A stretch of DNA of 64,000 bases from Anodontia alba (taxonomy: Eukaryota; Mollusca; Bivalvia; Lucinida; Lucinidae): assembly GCA_964016985.1 (NCBI GenBank), contig OZ024823.1, positions 62,144,514-62,208,513 on the forward strand, given 5' to 3'. Each line of letters starts with the position of its first letter. Positions within the stretch are counted from its first letter, which is position 1. Positions 54,160 to 64,000 of this stretch are shown piece after piece. Under the pieces are notes generated by a model. That model saw only the letters and a list, made by a program, of their open reading frames with translations. It did no database searches and had not been told where the DNA came from. The position numbers and the translations under genes were made by a program.

Positions 54160-54350
54160 CTTCTGACATGTGCGCCAAACGAAAAAGATCAGCCTGGGCA
54201 CCCATGCATTCTGATCAGTCTTCGTTGTCCGCATGAATAAACTTTGCATCCTTGGCTATCCAAAATGCGCCCAGTGAAGATTCTGATCAGACTGCGCGAA
54301 AGCGCGGGTTGTTCGTGATATTCGCTGGTAACATATAACCCGAAGGTATG
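54160..54350. repeat. H6 palindromic repeat
   Basis: ACATGTGCGCCAAACGAAAA, GATCAGTCTTCGTTGTCCGC and ATCAGACTGCGCGAAAGCGC carry the inverted H6 motifs. Confidence 0.55.
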
Positions 54351-54539
54351 TTTTCTGACGTTGCAGCTCATATATATTTTTCTAGATAGGTTGCAAATAA
54401 AGAGGTGTGAAACTTTACACATGAGTGATGCAAGGGAGCAAAATGTGGGCAACATTAGACGACATGGAGATATGTAAGAAAATGACATGTGAGGGTTGTC
54501 ATGTGCCGCAACACTTCTTTAAATACATGCCTCTATGTC

Positions 54540-54690
54540 ATATACCAGATCAGACAGCGCGCTTGCGTAGCATAGTATGATCAGGGTCTTTCCAGTTCGT
54601 CAATATAATCTACAATACAATATCCACTGATTCTGTAAGCGGACAGCAAAGGCCAACAAAAACAGCGCGATTGCGCAGGCTGATCCCATT
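54540..54690. repeat. H6 palindromic repeat
   Basis: ATCAGACAGCGCGCTTGCGT, GTAAGCGGACAGCAAAGGCC and GCGCGATTGCGCAGGCTGAT. Confidence 0.5.
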
Positions 54691-54967
54691 CTCTGTCGGA
54701 ACATATCATAAACCACCTTTTCGTGGGTTACATATTAGTTATTATAGGAAAACCTTGCATTCAATTAGGTATTAAGCAGAGAACTATTGGTCAATTCGGA
54801 ACCTAGTGCTTGCCTCGAGGCTTTGCTTCTCTCACAAATCTGATTTGCATTGATTTATAACCATTTACCAGTCCAGCAACAGGAATAATGCTATCTACTG
54901 TACTGTTTCCATACAAACACTCATACATTTATCTCATGCAGTTTTCTGAATACTAGTATTCACTCAG

Positions 54968-55157
54968 GAGTATCCATCGGACATGAAGAACACTAAACTG
55001 ATGCCATGGGAAGGGTCTGAGCGATGGGAAGGGAAGAACACGGTCATACATCGCCCGACACATTTCAGACCGAATATCGTCTTAGCTATTATGAACAATT
55101 TGGTAACTATATTGACAATACCCAGGTCAGAGCATTTTCATCAAACGTGTTTTACAG
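54968..55157 (+). CDS. Candidate internal exon, family not recognised
   Basis: ATTCACTCAG|GAG at 54958-54970 is followed by 190 bases open in frame 1 and a strong donor TTTTACAG|GTGAGC. The reading (phase 0 in, phase 1 out) includes EYPSDMKNTKLMPWEGSERW and EGKNTVIHRPTHFRPNIVLA. No known domain was recognised. The polypyrimidine tract before the acceptor is weak. It lies 2.9 kb downstream of globin exon B, but the peptide does not resemble a globin B-E segment. It may be a chance open frame. Confidence 0.2.
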
Positions 55158-55159
55158 GT

Positions 55160-56500
55160 GAGCGGACACGACGAGCGAACTAGCAGACCTACTGTTTTTT
55201 TTTTAATCAAACCATCCGGTGGAAGCAACTCGATTTAAGACCCCACACCATTCGTTAACTTTTCAATCTATACCATATTTACCCCAAATATTGGAAACCT
55301 TATTTCCTTACCATACTTATCCTAAAGCATTATGAATATAAACTAATATATCTGTGCGTCCAAATTAGCATCATTTGCTTCATATAAAGGTAGGGAAGCC
55401 AAACTCTATCGCAAACAAAAGTTCTTTTTTCAATGACCAAACTATACTTTAGCTTAAACAAAATAGTGATATATTACGCCTCTCCGCCACTCTCCAAAAG
55501 AACGTTGTCTTTTCGAGCTTCGTATCGGAATGACAATATTGTTAAAATGATTCGTGAAACTATCTGCTATTTTAGACACAAACATGAAATTAAGGCGTTG
55601 CCTTTTAGCAACACCTCATTCTGAATAAATCGGAGGTTCCCTTTTAACCACATTTTAATCTCTCAGTTGAAAAGAATTTCTGTTGAATTGATTTCTAGAG
55701 CAGTAGCCTACCCTCTAGAATTTAGCATATCCCTGTAGTATGCCGTCCTCGTGTTTCTTCCATCATCAAACTGCACCAAGTATTAGAAAAGATAATCGAA
55801 GATATGGTTTCAGCCATGTTGTAATACCTATAATAATTTAACCTAATGCGTACACCAAAATTATAATTTATTATTTATTTATTGTCAGTTGGTAAAAATG
55901 TTTGACAACCAAAAGATCTTGTATTTTTCTTGAACCTGCCAGAACTAATTAACCATGGCAGAGGTATGGCCACCGAAATTGGATAACAAATCTCAAAAAA
56001 AATGTTTTAGTGAAGAGATTTCATATATAATTCTTCAAAATTAGGTAAAGAGTTAGATAAACAAAAACTTCTGTATCACTGCTAAAACATGTCAAGTCAC
56101 AAGATGCATGCCATAGTTAAGGCCCCTGAAACCCGCGCCCTTTTAAAATCATTTCGTCTATGCATTGATTATCCCGTTAGCCCATGTTATAATGTAATAA
56201 CCAGGGAATGTAAAGATATACTTTATAAAGCATAGTTTCAAGAGTTTTTCGTCAGATTTGTGCACTGAATACCATTTTTACCTTTAGTATCGGCCAGCAT
56301 GCATACATATAAATGTTTTGTATTAAGCAAGAAAAACAAGTACAACAGGTAAAAATAAAAGGGTTACATTCTGGGTCACTTAAATGAGAAGTCAAGTCAT
56401 TTCTTGAAAATCTACTCAAGTTTGGGCAATTTCCATTAGATCATTTATTTTTTAAGTAATGATTATGTTTCTAGGCAGATATAAGAAAAAAAAAATAGTG
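55160..56500. other. No recognised gene
   Basis: AT-rich sequence. A 63-codon frame at 55433 has no recognisable motif. Confidence 0.45.
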
Positions 56501-56509
56501 GACCTAGTT

Positions 56510-57372
56510 ACGCTCCAAACTTCGAAGATGTTGGAGAGGCATATTGCATTGTGGTCGTTTGTCCGTTCGCTCGTCCGTTCATTACTCTTATCATACAGTC
56601 AAGACCAGTTCAAGACATGACCTTGATATTCTATTATGGAATAAGCGAACCTGCATTTATTTCTTTTTTCAGTCAGACTTGTAGTTCCGGAGTTATTCCG
56701 GGTATTCGTTAAAATGCCCATGTCAAGAACCTTCTAATAATTACCAAAACATGTTTTTGTGTCGAAATAATAAAAACTATTTATATGAATACGCCTCAAA
56801 TCTAGAGCATTTGAGTGTACATAGTTTTTATCCATTTTCCATTTTATACTCCATCCATTTTAGGATTCATTAAGCCCATTATATTTTTTTTTTCAAAAAT
56901 ATATTCAGTGTGTATAAAAAGAAATGAAAATAAAGTAGTGAGCCTAATCTATAATAAAAGCATCACAAACACTGCATAATAACCCGCCATTATGAGTAAC
57001 AAAACATGGAGTGTAGATGGGTATGTTTGATGGGATAATGAAGTAATACATTTTATGCCCAAACCAACAATGCTATTTGTTGAATAAACCAGAGAAAACA
57101 ATTTCATCTACAAAATGAAATACTTCGATATATGAGGTTTTGTCCAAGTCAATGAATTTGTTCTCGTGATATTGAATGAAAACCGATTTTGTTGCTAGGC
57201 AGGGACAGTTACTCTGTTGAAAATTTACCAAAAATGCCAAGTAATAATTCCAAGCAATAATATTGTCAGTATAATTTGATATATGGTTTCATCCAAATCC
57301 ATTCATTTCTTCTTATGATATTGAACGAAAACCATTTCTTGTCGCTAAGAAGGGGCAATAACTCTGTTGAAA

Positions 57373-57420
<48 letters not shown>

Positions 57421-58120
57421 CCAGCTTATGATCCGAAGCAAGACATTTAATATATGAAATTCCATCCAAACCAATCAACTCTTTCTCAAGATATAAGGAG
57501 AAAACCATTTTTGTTGCTAAGCAGGGACAGTAACTCTATTAAATTTGACTAAATATGCCAAGTAATAATTCCAAGCAAGATATTGTCAGTATCATTTGAT
57601 ATATGAAATTTCATCGGAATCCATCATTACTTTCTCAAGCAGAAACTCTTTTTGTCGCTAAGCATTTGTAATAGCTCTGTAGAGTTTCGACGAAAAATGC
57701 AAAAAAAAAAACAAAAAAAACCCAAAAAAACAAAAAAAACAAAACAAACCCCCCCCCCCCCCCACCCCCCAAAAACAAAAACAACAAAAAACAAAAAACA
57801 AAGAAAAAACAAAAACAAAACAAGATATTGTCAGTATCGTTTCATCTATGAAATTTTACCCAAATCCATCAATTCTTTCTCGAGATAATTAGCTGAAACC
57901 ATTTTTGTCGCTAAGCAATAACAGTAAATCTGTCAGAGGTTAACGGATTTTGCCCATTAACAACCCCAAATCACTCACCTCTAATATTAATGTGTATGCA
58001 AAATTTGAATAAAATCCATCAAAAACTATGTAAGCCAGAGAGTTGAAACCAAGCACTGAAGGACGGAAGAATGAGCGGACAGACAGATACGGAGGGAAAA
58101 ACATAACACCTCGACACTAT
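56510..58120. mobile_element. Tandem-repeat element with inverted ends
   Basis: The left end GAGAGGCATATTGCATTGTG and TTTGTCCGTTCGCTCGTCCG is mirrored at the right by AATGAGCGGACAGACAGATA and CATAACACCTCGACACTATT. Between about 57180 and 57910 a ~160-bp unit recurs (GTCGCTAAGCAGGGACAGTA, CCAAGTAATAATTCCAAGCA, TCATCCAAATCCATCAATTC). It is interrupted by poly-A at 57377-57420 and an A/C tract with about 15 C near 57749. No protein is encoded. Class uncertain. Confidence 0.55.
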
Positions 58121-58327
58121 TGTATGACGGGGTATGAAAACAATACTTGTAGCTAAAATGAGGTTACATCAGAGGATACATTTTAGCCATGAATTTCAAA
58201 ATGCACAATTTTTGTCAATATTTGCATGTTAGGTATCTATAAACCAATTTCATGCTTGCTCTAATATGCTTTGAACAATGATTTATTCCTTAGAATCATG
58301 ATTTTTTGATCGACGACTTGTCTCCTT

Positions 58328-58506
58328 ACGCTAACTGATTACTGTCCTTCTTGAATCAGTGGAAGAGGGATAATGATCATAGAAATAATTTCATGATCAA
58401 TCTTCTCAAAACTTATGTGGCCGTACTGGGATTCAAACGTGACCCGTGGATGTCTATAGCTAAGCACTTGTGCTATTGACTGCACTGTGGACCCCGGCTC
58501 ACAGAA
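58328..58506 (-). mobile_element. SINE, 5' part, same family as 17268
   Basis: On the minus strand a tRNA-like head with B box GTTTGAATCCC is followed by GATTGATCATGAAATTATTT, TCATTATCCCTCTTCCACTG and ATTCAAGAAGGACAGTAATC. This parallels the body after the tRNA head at 17268. The 3' portion is missing. Confidence 0.8.
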
Positions 58507-58714
58507 GATAGGTTATGATCTACCCAAATCAAGAAATACCCCATAAGTGTTAATTAAGAGGGTATATAAGAAGAATACCTGCGAGAAAACTACCGAGAGA
58601 GAACTGGTTCGGGCTAAAATACAACCAAACAACCAAACAACCAACTCATCTATAGCAAACAAATGATATTTCGTGTATTATTGTTACAGGTGGAACAATT
58701 GTAATCACCAAAGC

Positions 58715-58840
58715 CACCTCTTGGGATCGAACCCAGGCTAAATGCGTGACGGACCAACACTACCAGGTCCCTATAAAAGTCAGCCTGCACCACAAAGCAG
58801 TAGAAGTTTATCATATACCACTACTACATATTCCCCCTCA
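58715..58840 (-). mobile_element. tRNA-like SINE fragment, pair with 60525-60655
   Basis: Plus-strand landmarks GGGATCGAACCCAGGCTAAA (an inverted B box), TGCGTGACGGACCAACACTA, TCCCTATAAAAGTCAGCCTG and AGTAGAAGTTTATCATATAC match 60545-60645 in order. Confidence 0.65.
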
Positions 58841-59077
58841 ATTTTCAGATTCGTCCCTGAATCTCAATGTGAGCAACCGCTCAGTATCGGGCCACCAAGG
58901 CTATTGGGCCACCAAGCCTGTCAAACGAGATTATCTATGTTGAGCACCAGATATAAGGTTAAAGAAGCAAATTCCATAGGGAATTTATGTCCCCCGCCTT
59001 TTTTTTGTCAGGTTGTTTATCATCGTCCTACCCATCACACTGCACACACCTAGGGCCAAAGATCCCCACTACTTTAA

Positions 59078-60375
59078 GAGGAGTTGTGCACACGAGGTAC
59101 CTACTATCAGTACACATAAAACAGTAGCGAAGGCAATGATCAGGAATTGATACAATTACCACAAACCTTTCGCTTAAGACACCAACAGGAAAGAAGGGTG
59201 CACAAAAAGCAACGGCATTATAATTGAAACATTACAGGTCGAAAGCCAAAGGAATAGTTTCTTTCCCCTACAAATGGCCAAACGGCTATCAAAACATGTG
59301 AACAATGTGAAAACAATAATTTCAAGATACTGCACATTCATATCCTCAGACCATAAGTTAGACTGGCTCCAGTCTCTAGTGACAAAATATTTTTTCTTAT
59401 AATCTGTTTAATAATCCACTAAAATAAAACCAAAGTAATATCATGACTATAAGGTGACCAGCCTTTATAGTCATGATAGTTTTTTGTTTTATTTTAGTGG
59501 ATTATCAAACAGGATTATGAGAAAAATATTTAGTCACTGGAGACTGGAGCCAGTCTAACCATAAGTAAACACCCGTACAGTTTCAGACGGATTTGCCTAA
59601 AACTGTAGGAGGAGTTGCGCTCACAACGTACATACTACATATACACTTTCATAGTATTATAGCATGAAAATAGTCTAAGTTAAAAATGTAAACGAAGTGA
59701 ATATAAAATAATTTCAAGATCCTGTAAAAAGCACATTAATATCTTCAGACCATCATTAAAACACCTGTAAAGTTTCAGAAGGATCCGTATAAACCTGTAG
59801 GAGGAGTACCTACTACATATACACTGTCATAGTAGTATTGAAGCATGAAAAAATCTAAATTAATATGTGAGAAAAAATAGAAGAAAATAATGTCAAGATT
59901 CTGTAGAAAGCACATGCATATCTTCAGACCATGATTAAAACACCTGTAAAGTTTCAGAAGGATTGGTATATAACTGTAGGAGCAGTTACGGTCACAACGT
60001 ACCTACTAATACATATGCACTTTCATAGTATTAAAGCATGAAAAAATCTAAATTAAAAATGTGAAAAAAGGTGAAAAAGAAAAATACTTTCAAGGTTTTG
60101 TAAAAAGCATAATTATGTATATTTTCAGACCATGATTAAAACATCTTTAAAGTTTCAGAAGGATCCGTATACAACTGTAGGACGAGTTGCGGTCACAAGG
60201 TACCTACTACATATACACTTTCCTAGTATTGAAGCATAAACATGTGACAAAAGTGAAAAACATAACTTCAAGATTCTGTAAAAAAGCACCTGCATATATC
60301 TTCAGACCATGATTAAAATACGTATAAAGTTTCAGAAAGATCCGTTTAAAACTGTAGGAGGAGTTGCGCTCACAA
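59078..60375 (+). repeat. ~190-bp tandem repeat, about six units
   Basis: The landmark ACTGTAGGAGGAGTTGCG recurs near 59603, 59795, 59974, 60175 and 60352, with a related start near 59078. Each unit runs GTACCTACTACATATACACT, AGTATTGAAGCATGAAAAA, TTCAAGATTCTGTAAAAAGC, TCTTCAGACCATGATTAAAA, CACCTGTAAAGTTTCAGAAG. The first unit contains the 199-bp MITE. Confidence 0.88.
59359..59557. mobile_element. 199-bp MITE with perfect 9-bp target duplication
   Basis: The ends TAGACTGGCTCCAGTCTC and, inward from the right, TAGACTGGCTCCAGTCTCCA extend into long inverted arms (CTTATAATCTGTTTAATAAT and CCACTAAAATAAAAC against their complements). ACCATAAGT lies immediately outside on both sides (59350-59358, 59558-59566). 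Removing the element and one copy restores the order seen in the neighbouring tandem units (CAGACCATAAGT...AAACACC). A 9-bp duplication points to a Mutator-like transposase, 8 bp would suggest hAT. Confidence 0.93.
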
Positions 60376-60479
60376 GGTACGTACTACAAACTCCGAAACA
60401 AGCACCTCGGACCACGCACCAAGCATCACGATCCACGGAAAGCCAAATACCATGTACCCTCGCTTTTCTTCTAAGGCGT

Positions 60480-60497
60480 GGGGGGGGGGGGGGGGGG
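60480..60497. repeat. Poly-G tract
   Basis: About 18 G, followed by a G-rich GGAGCAGGGAGGGAGG stretch. Confidence 0.9.
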
Positions 60498-60524
60498 TGG
60501 AGCAGGGAGGGAGGTAGGGGGCAA

Positions 60525-60655
60525 ATCACCAATGCCATGGCCGGGGATCAAAACCAAGCCGCCTGCGTGACAAGCTAACACACTACTGCATCTCTATAAA
60601 AGCTGGCTTGTACTGTAAGGCAGTACAAGTTTATCATATACCTATCATTACTGCA
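60525..60655 (-). mobile_element. tRNA-like SINE fragment
   Basis: GGCCGGGGATCAAAACCAAG (inverted B box), CCTGCGTGACAAGCTAACAC, TCTATAAAAGCTGGCTTGTA and AGTACAAGTTTATCATATAC pair with 58715-58840. The two copies bracket the 190-bp tandem array. Confidence 0.65.
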
Positions 60656-60659
60656 TTAT

Positions 60660-61170
60660 TCCTTATTTCGTATTAGTGTATATCGACTTAAAGGTTTTCC
60701 CTAATGCGATTTTATGATGTTGACCTAAAACTCCTTGCAGTTTGGAACTTAACACTAAATGCATTTAAATTATGTTTATATCCTGAAACTGAACACTAAA
60801 TGTGATACCATCTTTAAATTTCGTAAATTGCATAATTACATATTTATTTCTTTACAATCTGATGTAATTTGATAAACCTAGACAAGTATAATTGATGGCA
60901 ACAGACAAGGAAGACATAATATATATTTAAGTAGTACTAGTAGTTTTAAAAATAATAATGTTTCAACAATTACTTGCATTCCTTCTTTTTATTACATGTA
61001 TAGTGCTATATCTACAAGAAGCGCCAATGCTTTCTTTGCTGCCGTCTACATAGTAACTGATGAGAAGATTCGTAGATAGTACATAGCGGAAATAATGCTG
61101 AAAAGAGTTGTTTCAACATTGATTAAATCGACGTTAAAACAACGTTGTTTCAACGTTGTATACCAGTTGG
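60660..61170. other. No recognised gene
   Basis: Only a short duplicated phrase, TGTTTCAACATTGATTAAAT / GTTGTTTCAACGTTG near 61108-61158, was noticed. Confidence 0.45.
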
Positions 61171-61174
61171 AATA

Positions 61175-61322
61175 ACCGCTTCGCACTCCGGTTACAATTT
61201 TAGCAGACGACATTTTGAAATTGGAGACAATTTGCATGAAATGTCAAATCCTGTTTACTTAAAGAAATAAGAAATATATCACCAATTTGTCGTCTGCTGA
61301 ACTTGCCCAGTGAGTGGTAAAT
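61175..61322. repeat. H2 hairpin element, left arm shortened
   Basis: TTTTAGCAGACGACATTTTG joins TTGGAGACAATTTGCATGAA and ATGTCAAATCCTG directly. The right arm TTTGTCGTCTGCTGAACTTG is kept. Confidence 0.65.
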
Positions 61323-62130
61323 GTTTTATATTCTTAAACGGTATCTGCATGTACATTATCACCCATCAATTCACTGTTATCAGTTCAGATTCACAGTAGG
61401 CCCAATGGCAATACATGCAGTCAGATCTAACTGAATTTGATTTCTGACCACGCTTGATTTCTGAACCACTGCTTGAGTTATGAATTAACGTCCAAGTCAA
61501 TAATAATTCAGTCATTGCCTCTAAATTTGTGGGACTTACCCGACCCGATCACATGATAAACGCAGGTCCTGATTAAAGTAATTAGAAGCCAATCCTATGC
61601 AATTGTTACTGTGCAGGTCATAATACAGAATTATAAATAAGATGCATTTCAGTGACACCTCAGAGACTTGCCAACGTAAAATCATCTGTGGTGTAGATTC
61701 GAAGTCAGTGTCGGCATAGACTTATAAAAACACATTTGCACGTCTTTGTTGTCGGCTATCAAACGCCGCTTCCGTTGTGCGTCTTTATACATCTTTTCTC
61801 TTCCTTATTTTATACTAATGTTTGATCAGGTTCGTCAAACAGTGTTTGAGTAGACCAGGGCAGTTCATGAAATGTGAATAATAAAGTTTATTATTTCTTG
61901 TGAGTCTTGTTAGTTGCTATTTTCGTGCAGCTCTGTGTTATTTTTCACATAAACACGTTTTTCTTAATCATTTTAAAATAAATTGTATTTTGAGTGTGCC
62001 ATTAGAAAATGTTTTTTTTTTTCTATTTCCATTCAATCATTTTATAGAAGTAATATACCAAAATGAAAATGTTCTGAAGCTGTTTGTTCAAAACTATTCT
62101 CGTATCTGAATGAGTATGGAGCGCTGTGGT
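61323..62130. other. No recognised gene
   Basis: Unassigned AT-rich sequence. Confidence 0.45.
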
Positions 62131-62139
62131 GCAGTTGAG

Positions 62140-62290
62140 CGCTGTGGTGCAGTGGTAAAGCATTGATTCAAGCTCATGAGAGCAAGTTGGCGGGTTTGAT
62201 CCAGCGAGCACCAAGTGTTGTGTCCTTGAGCAAGGCATTTTACTGACATTGCCTATTACTGGGTTTTACCCAGGAAGACCTGCGCGTAGT
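62140..62290 (+). mobile_element. tRNA-derived SINE
   Basis: A box TGGTGCAGTGG (62145-62155), B box GGTTTGATCC (62193-62202), then GCACCAAGTGTTGTGTCCTT and GAGCAAGGCATTTTACTGAC, a body common in invertebrate SINEs. The first 18 bases of the head are duplicated just upstream (GCGCTGTGGTGCAGTTGA). Its 3' end runs into the perfect hairpin at 62274. Confidence 0.75.
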
Positions 62291-62354
62291 ACTCAAAAAT
62301 GAGGGGGTCGCATACTGCGACCCCCTCATTTTTGAGTACTACGCGCAGGTCTTC
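62274..62354. repeat. Perfect 39-bp-arm hairpin with TAC loop
   Basis: GAAGACCTGCGCGTAGTACT, CAAAAATGAGGGGGTCGCA is followed by TAC and then its exact reverse complement, ending AGTACTACGCGCAGGTCTTC. There is no mismatch over 39 pairs. Confidence 0.96.
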
Positions 62355-62469
62355 TCTTATATATATTCTACTTTCATTTGTTTGTTCTGTCTTCGACGGA
62401 AAGCTATTTTATGTAGTCATTTCATGTAACTTGGCCCTTCAAAGGTGCCCGGCTTGGGAGGTTGTTATA

Positions 62470-63415
62470 TATGTATTTTGAAAGTTCGACATTAACAGTG
62501 CAAATGATTTGTTTACCTGAGGCCTTTCGGCTTTCGCCGTCTTCAGAGGTTCACTATTATGTATTTAAAAAGAGACATATAAAAATGGGGAATAAAATAG
62601 TCAAATTTCTTGTCAACACAACTGTGCCCATATACGGAAAGTATAGAAAGCACCAAAAGGGACGTACGCAAAACTGAGCGCTTCTTATCAATATTTAAGG
62701 CAAATAGAAGTTTCCTTTCGCAGCGTTTCTCATCAATACTTAGGGCAAATAGAGGCCTCCTTTTGCAGGACACTTATGTTCATCAGAGCATGATTTCCTT
62801 AACCTCGCCTCGCTTTGTTGCTAAGTTCATAAGCCGAAGTTGACAGATTGAACTAGGAAAGCTCGAGAGAGCTAGTGGATCCGACGTCTGAACACACAAC
62901 GGCCATATGGTATCAACAAAGGCGACCAATAAAGGGAATCGCCGTTTCTTAGTCAGAGCATGTGGCAGCGTACATGTATGTAGAGCGTTTTGGTCATGTA
63001 ATTTTCCAGAATCTCATCGTGTCGAGCCTATTTGCCCTATTGGTGAGAAACGCTCAGTTTGGCGTATATCCCTGTCGGTGTAAGGTTTATGGCGCATTGT
63101 ATACATTCCGTATATGGACACTGTTTTGTTGACAAGATAGTTAAGCTTTTTTTTCCTTTTTACGCTGTGTTTATGTTGGTGTTGATAGGAAAGTTGAGTT
63201 TTTTCGTTTGTTACGCAACATGGGCACGAAAAGGGCATAATATATTTTGCAACTATTTCAACTCATATAACTTTTGTTTGTAAATTTTACCATTTCGTTT
63301 CCCCTTTTTATATATCTTTTTGCAATTATACAATAGTGAACCTCTGAAGAAGGCGAAAGCGGAAAGGCCTCAGGTAAACATATCATTTGCACTGTTGATG
63401 ATGAACTCTCAATAT
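62470..63415. mobile_element. Foldback element, ~0.95 kb
   Basis: The left end GAAAGTTCGACATTAACAGT, GCAAATGATTTGTTTACCTG, AGGCCTTTCGGCTTTCGCCG, TCTTCAGAGGTTCACTATT is mirrored at the right by AATAGTGAACCTCTGAAGAA, GGCGAAAGCGGAAAGGCCTC, AGGTAAACATATCATTTGCA. Homology continues inwards (CATATACGGAAAGTATAG versus GTATACATTCCGTATATGG; TTGTCAACAC versus TGTTGACAAG). The open frames inside are short and unrecognised. Confidence 0.8.
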
Positions 63416-63436
63416 GGAATTTAATCACTATAATTT

Positions 63437-63916
63437 CAGCATCCTTTCTGGATTCAGTGATACAGAAAGAATTTTTGTTAGATGTTATGATCCTTCTCCC
63501 AAGCTGTGTTGAAGTTTGTTTTTAAATAATCATGTGAAAAGAGCGCAAAATGCATGTCTTACCTGATAAATTATACAAAAGTATAGCTCATGCACAAAAG
63601 GTTCTTGCTAAGCTTGTAAATAGACGGAGAATGGACAAAAATAAAGTTCGAAGTGGAGATAAAATCCCTATAAGTTCAGCATCCTTTCTGGATCCAGTGC
63701 TACAGAAATAATTTTTGTTAGATGTTATGATCCTTCTCCCAAGCTGTGTTGAAGTTTGTTTTTAAATAATCATGTGAAAAGAGCGCAAAATGCATGTCTT
63801 ACCTGATAAATTATACAAACGTATAGCTTATGCACAAAACGAATCTTGCTAAGCTTGTAAATAGACGGAGAATGGACAAAAATAAAGTTCGAAGTGGAGA
63901 TAAAATTCAAAATGGC
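63437..63916 (+). repeat. 240-bp direct tandem duplication
   Basis: CAGCATCCTTTCTGGATTCA at 63437 recurs as CAGCATCCTTTCTGGATCCA at 63677, and the match continues through AGATGTTATGATCCTTCTCC to TTCGAAGTGGAGATAAAAT with very few differences. This is a recent duplication. Confidence 0.92.
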
Positions 63917-64000
63917 CGCGACCCGCCACAAATTTGAAGGCTGACATCATATTAAAGTCTCGTATTTCGTCCTGCAATTTAAACGTATATACTCGGTGTT

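Noticed and set aside
57627..57888. Gly/Phe-rich minus-strand and Pro/Lys-rich plus-strand frames
   Set aside because: They are translations of an A/C tract with a C run.

Overview
The window looks like repeat-dominated nuclear DNA from a bivalve mollusc, probably a heterodont clam or mussel of the Dreissena/Mya/Mercenaria type (inference, moderate confidence). The reasons are AT-rich composition with many microsatellites, spliceosomal GT splice donors, tRNA-derived SINEs, a mariner element, many hairpin-type miniature elements, and long repeats of tandem monomers that end in a hairpin plus CTAAAA. There are no bacterial-type operons, rRNA genes or CRISPR arrays. Almost every long open frame is a by-product of low-complexity or palindromic repeats.

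Only two stretches are convincingly protein coding. They are paralogous first exons of a membrane-anchored, globin-X-like globin at 10587-10786 and 51895-52088. Both begin with Met-Gly-Cys (predicted N-myristoylation and palmitoylation). Both stop in phase 2 inside an Arg codon at the conserved globin B12.2 intron site. No later globin exon was recognised. Two further exon-like stretches (37038-37132 and 54968-55157) have good splice signals and an open frame, but I do not recognise the family.

Layout. 1-8.2 kb: AT-rich sequence with short hairpins and a 0.3-kb tandem repeat. 8.2-14.6 kb: hairpin elements, globin exon copy A, a Helitron-like tandem-repeat element, a mariner element with intact ends but three premature stops, and a 43-bp minisatellite. 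15.05-24.3 kb: a large interrupted inverted duplication whose outer parts are arrays of a 16-bp palindrome (GTGGTACACGTACCAC) every ~102 bp, organised in ~410-bp higher-order units; the left arm carries an extra 2.6 kb with a SINE. 24.3-32.6 kb: mostly unannotatable sequence with short palindromes, microsatellites and a tRNA-like SINE. 32.7-39.4 kb: two long elements with tandem monomers in opposite orientations. 39.5-51.6 kb: a 0.43-kb duplication, A/C-rich tracts, hairpin elements, a 27-bp minisatellite open in both directions, and a 35-bp minisatellite that appears to have grown out of one end of a hairpin element. 51.9-55.2 kb: globin exon copy B with a hairpin element 33 bp into its intron, a pogo-like MITE and a candidate exon. 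56.5-64 kb: tandem-repeat elements, SINEs, a 199-bp MITE with a perfect 9-bp target duplication, a perfect 39-bp-arm hairpin, a 0.95-kb foldback element and a 240-bp direct duplication.

The window therefore reads as a gene-poor stretch between or within very long introns, shaped by non-autonomous hairpin and tandem-repeat elements. All repeat relationships were found by eye, so boundaries are approximate and no percent identities are given.
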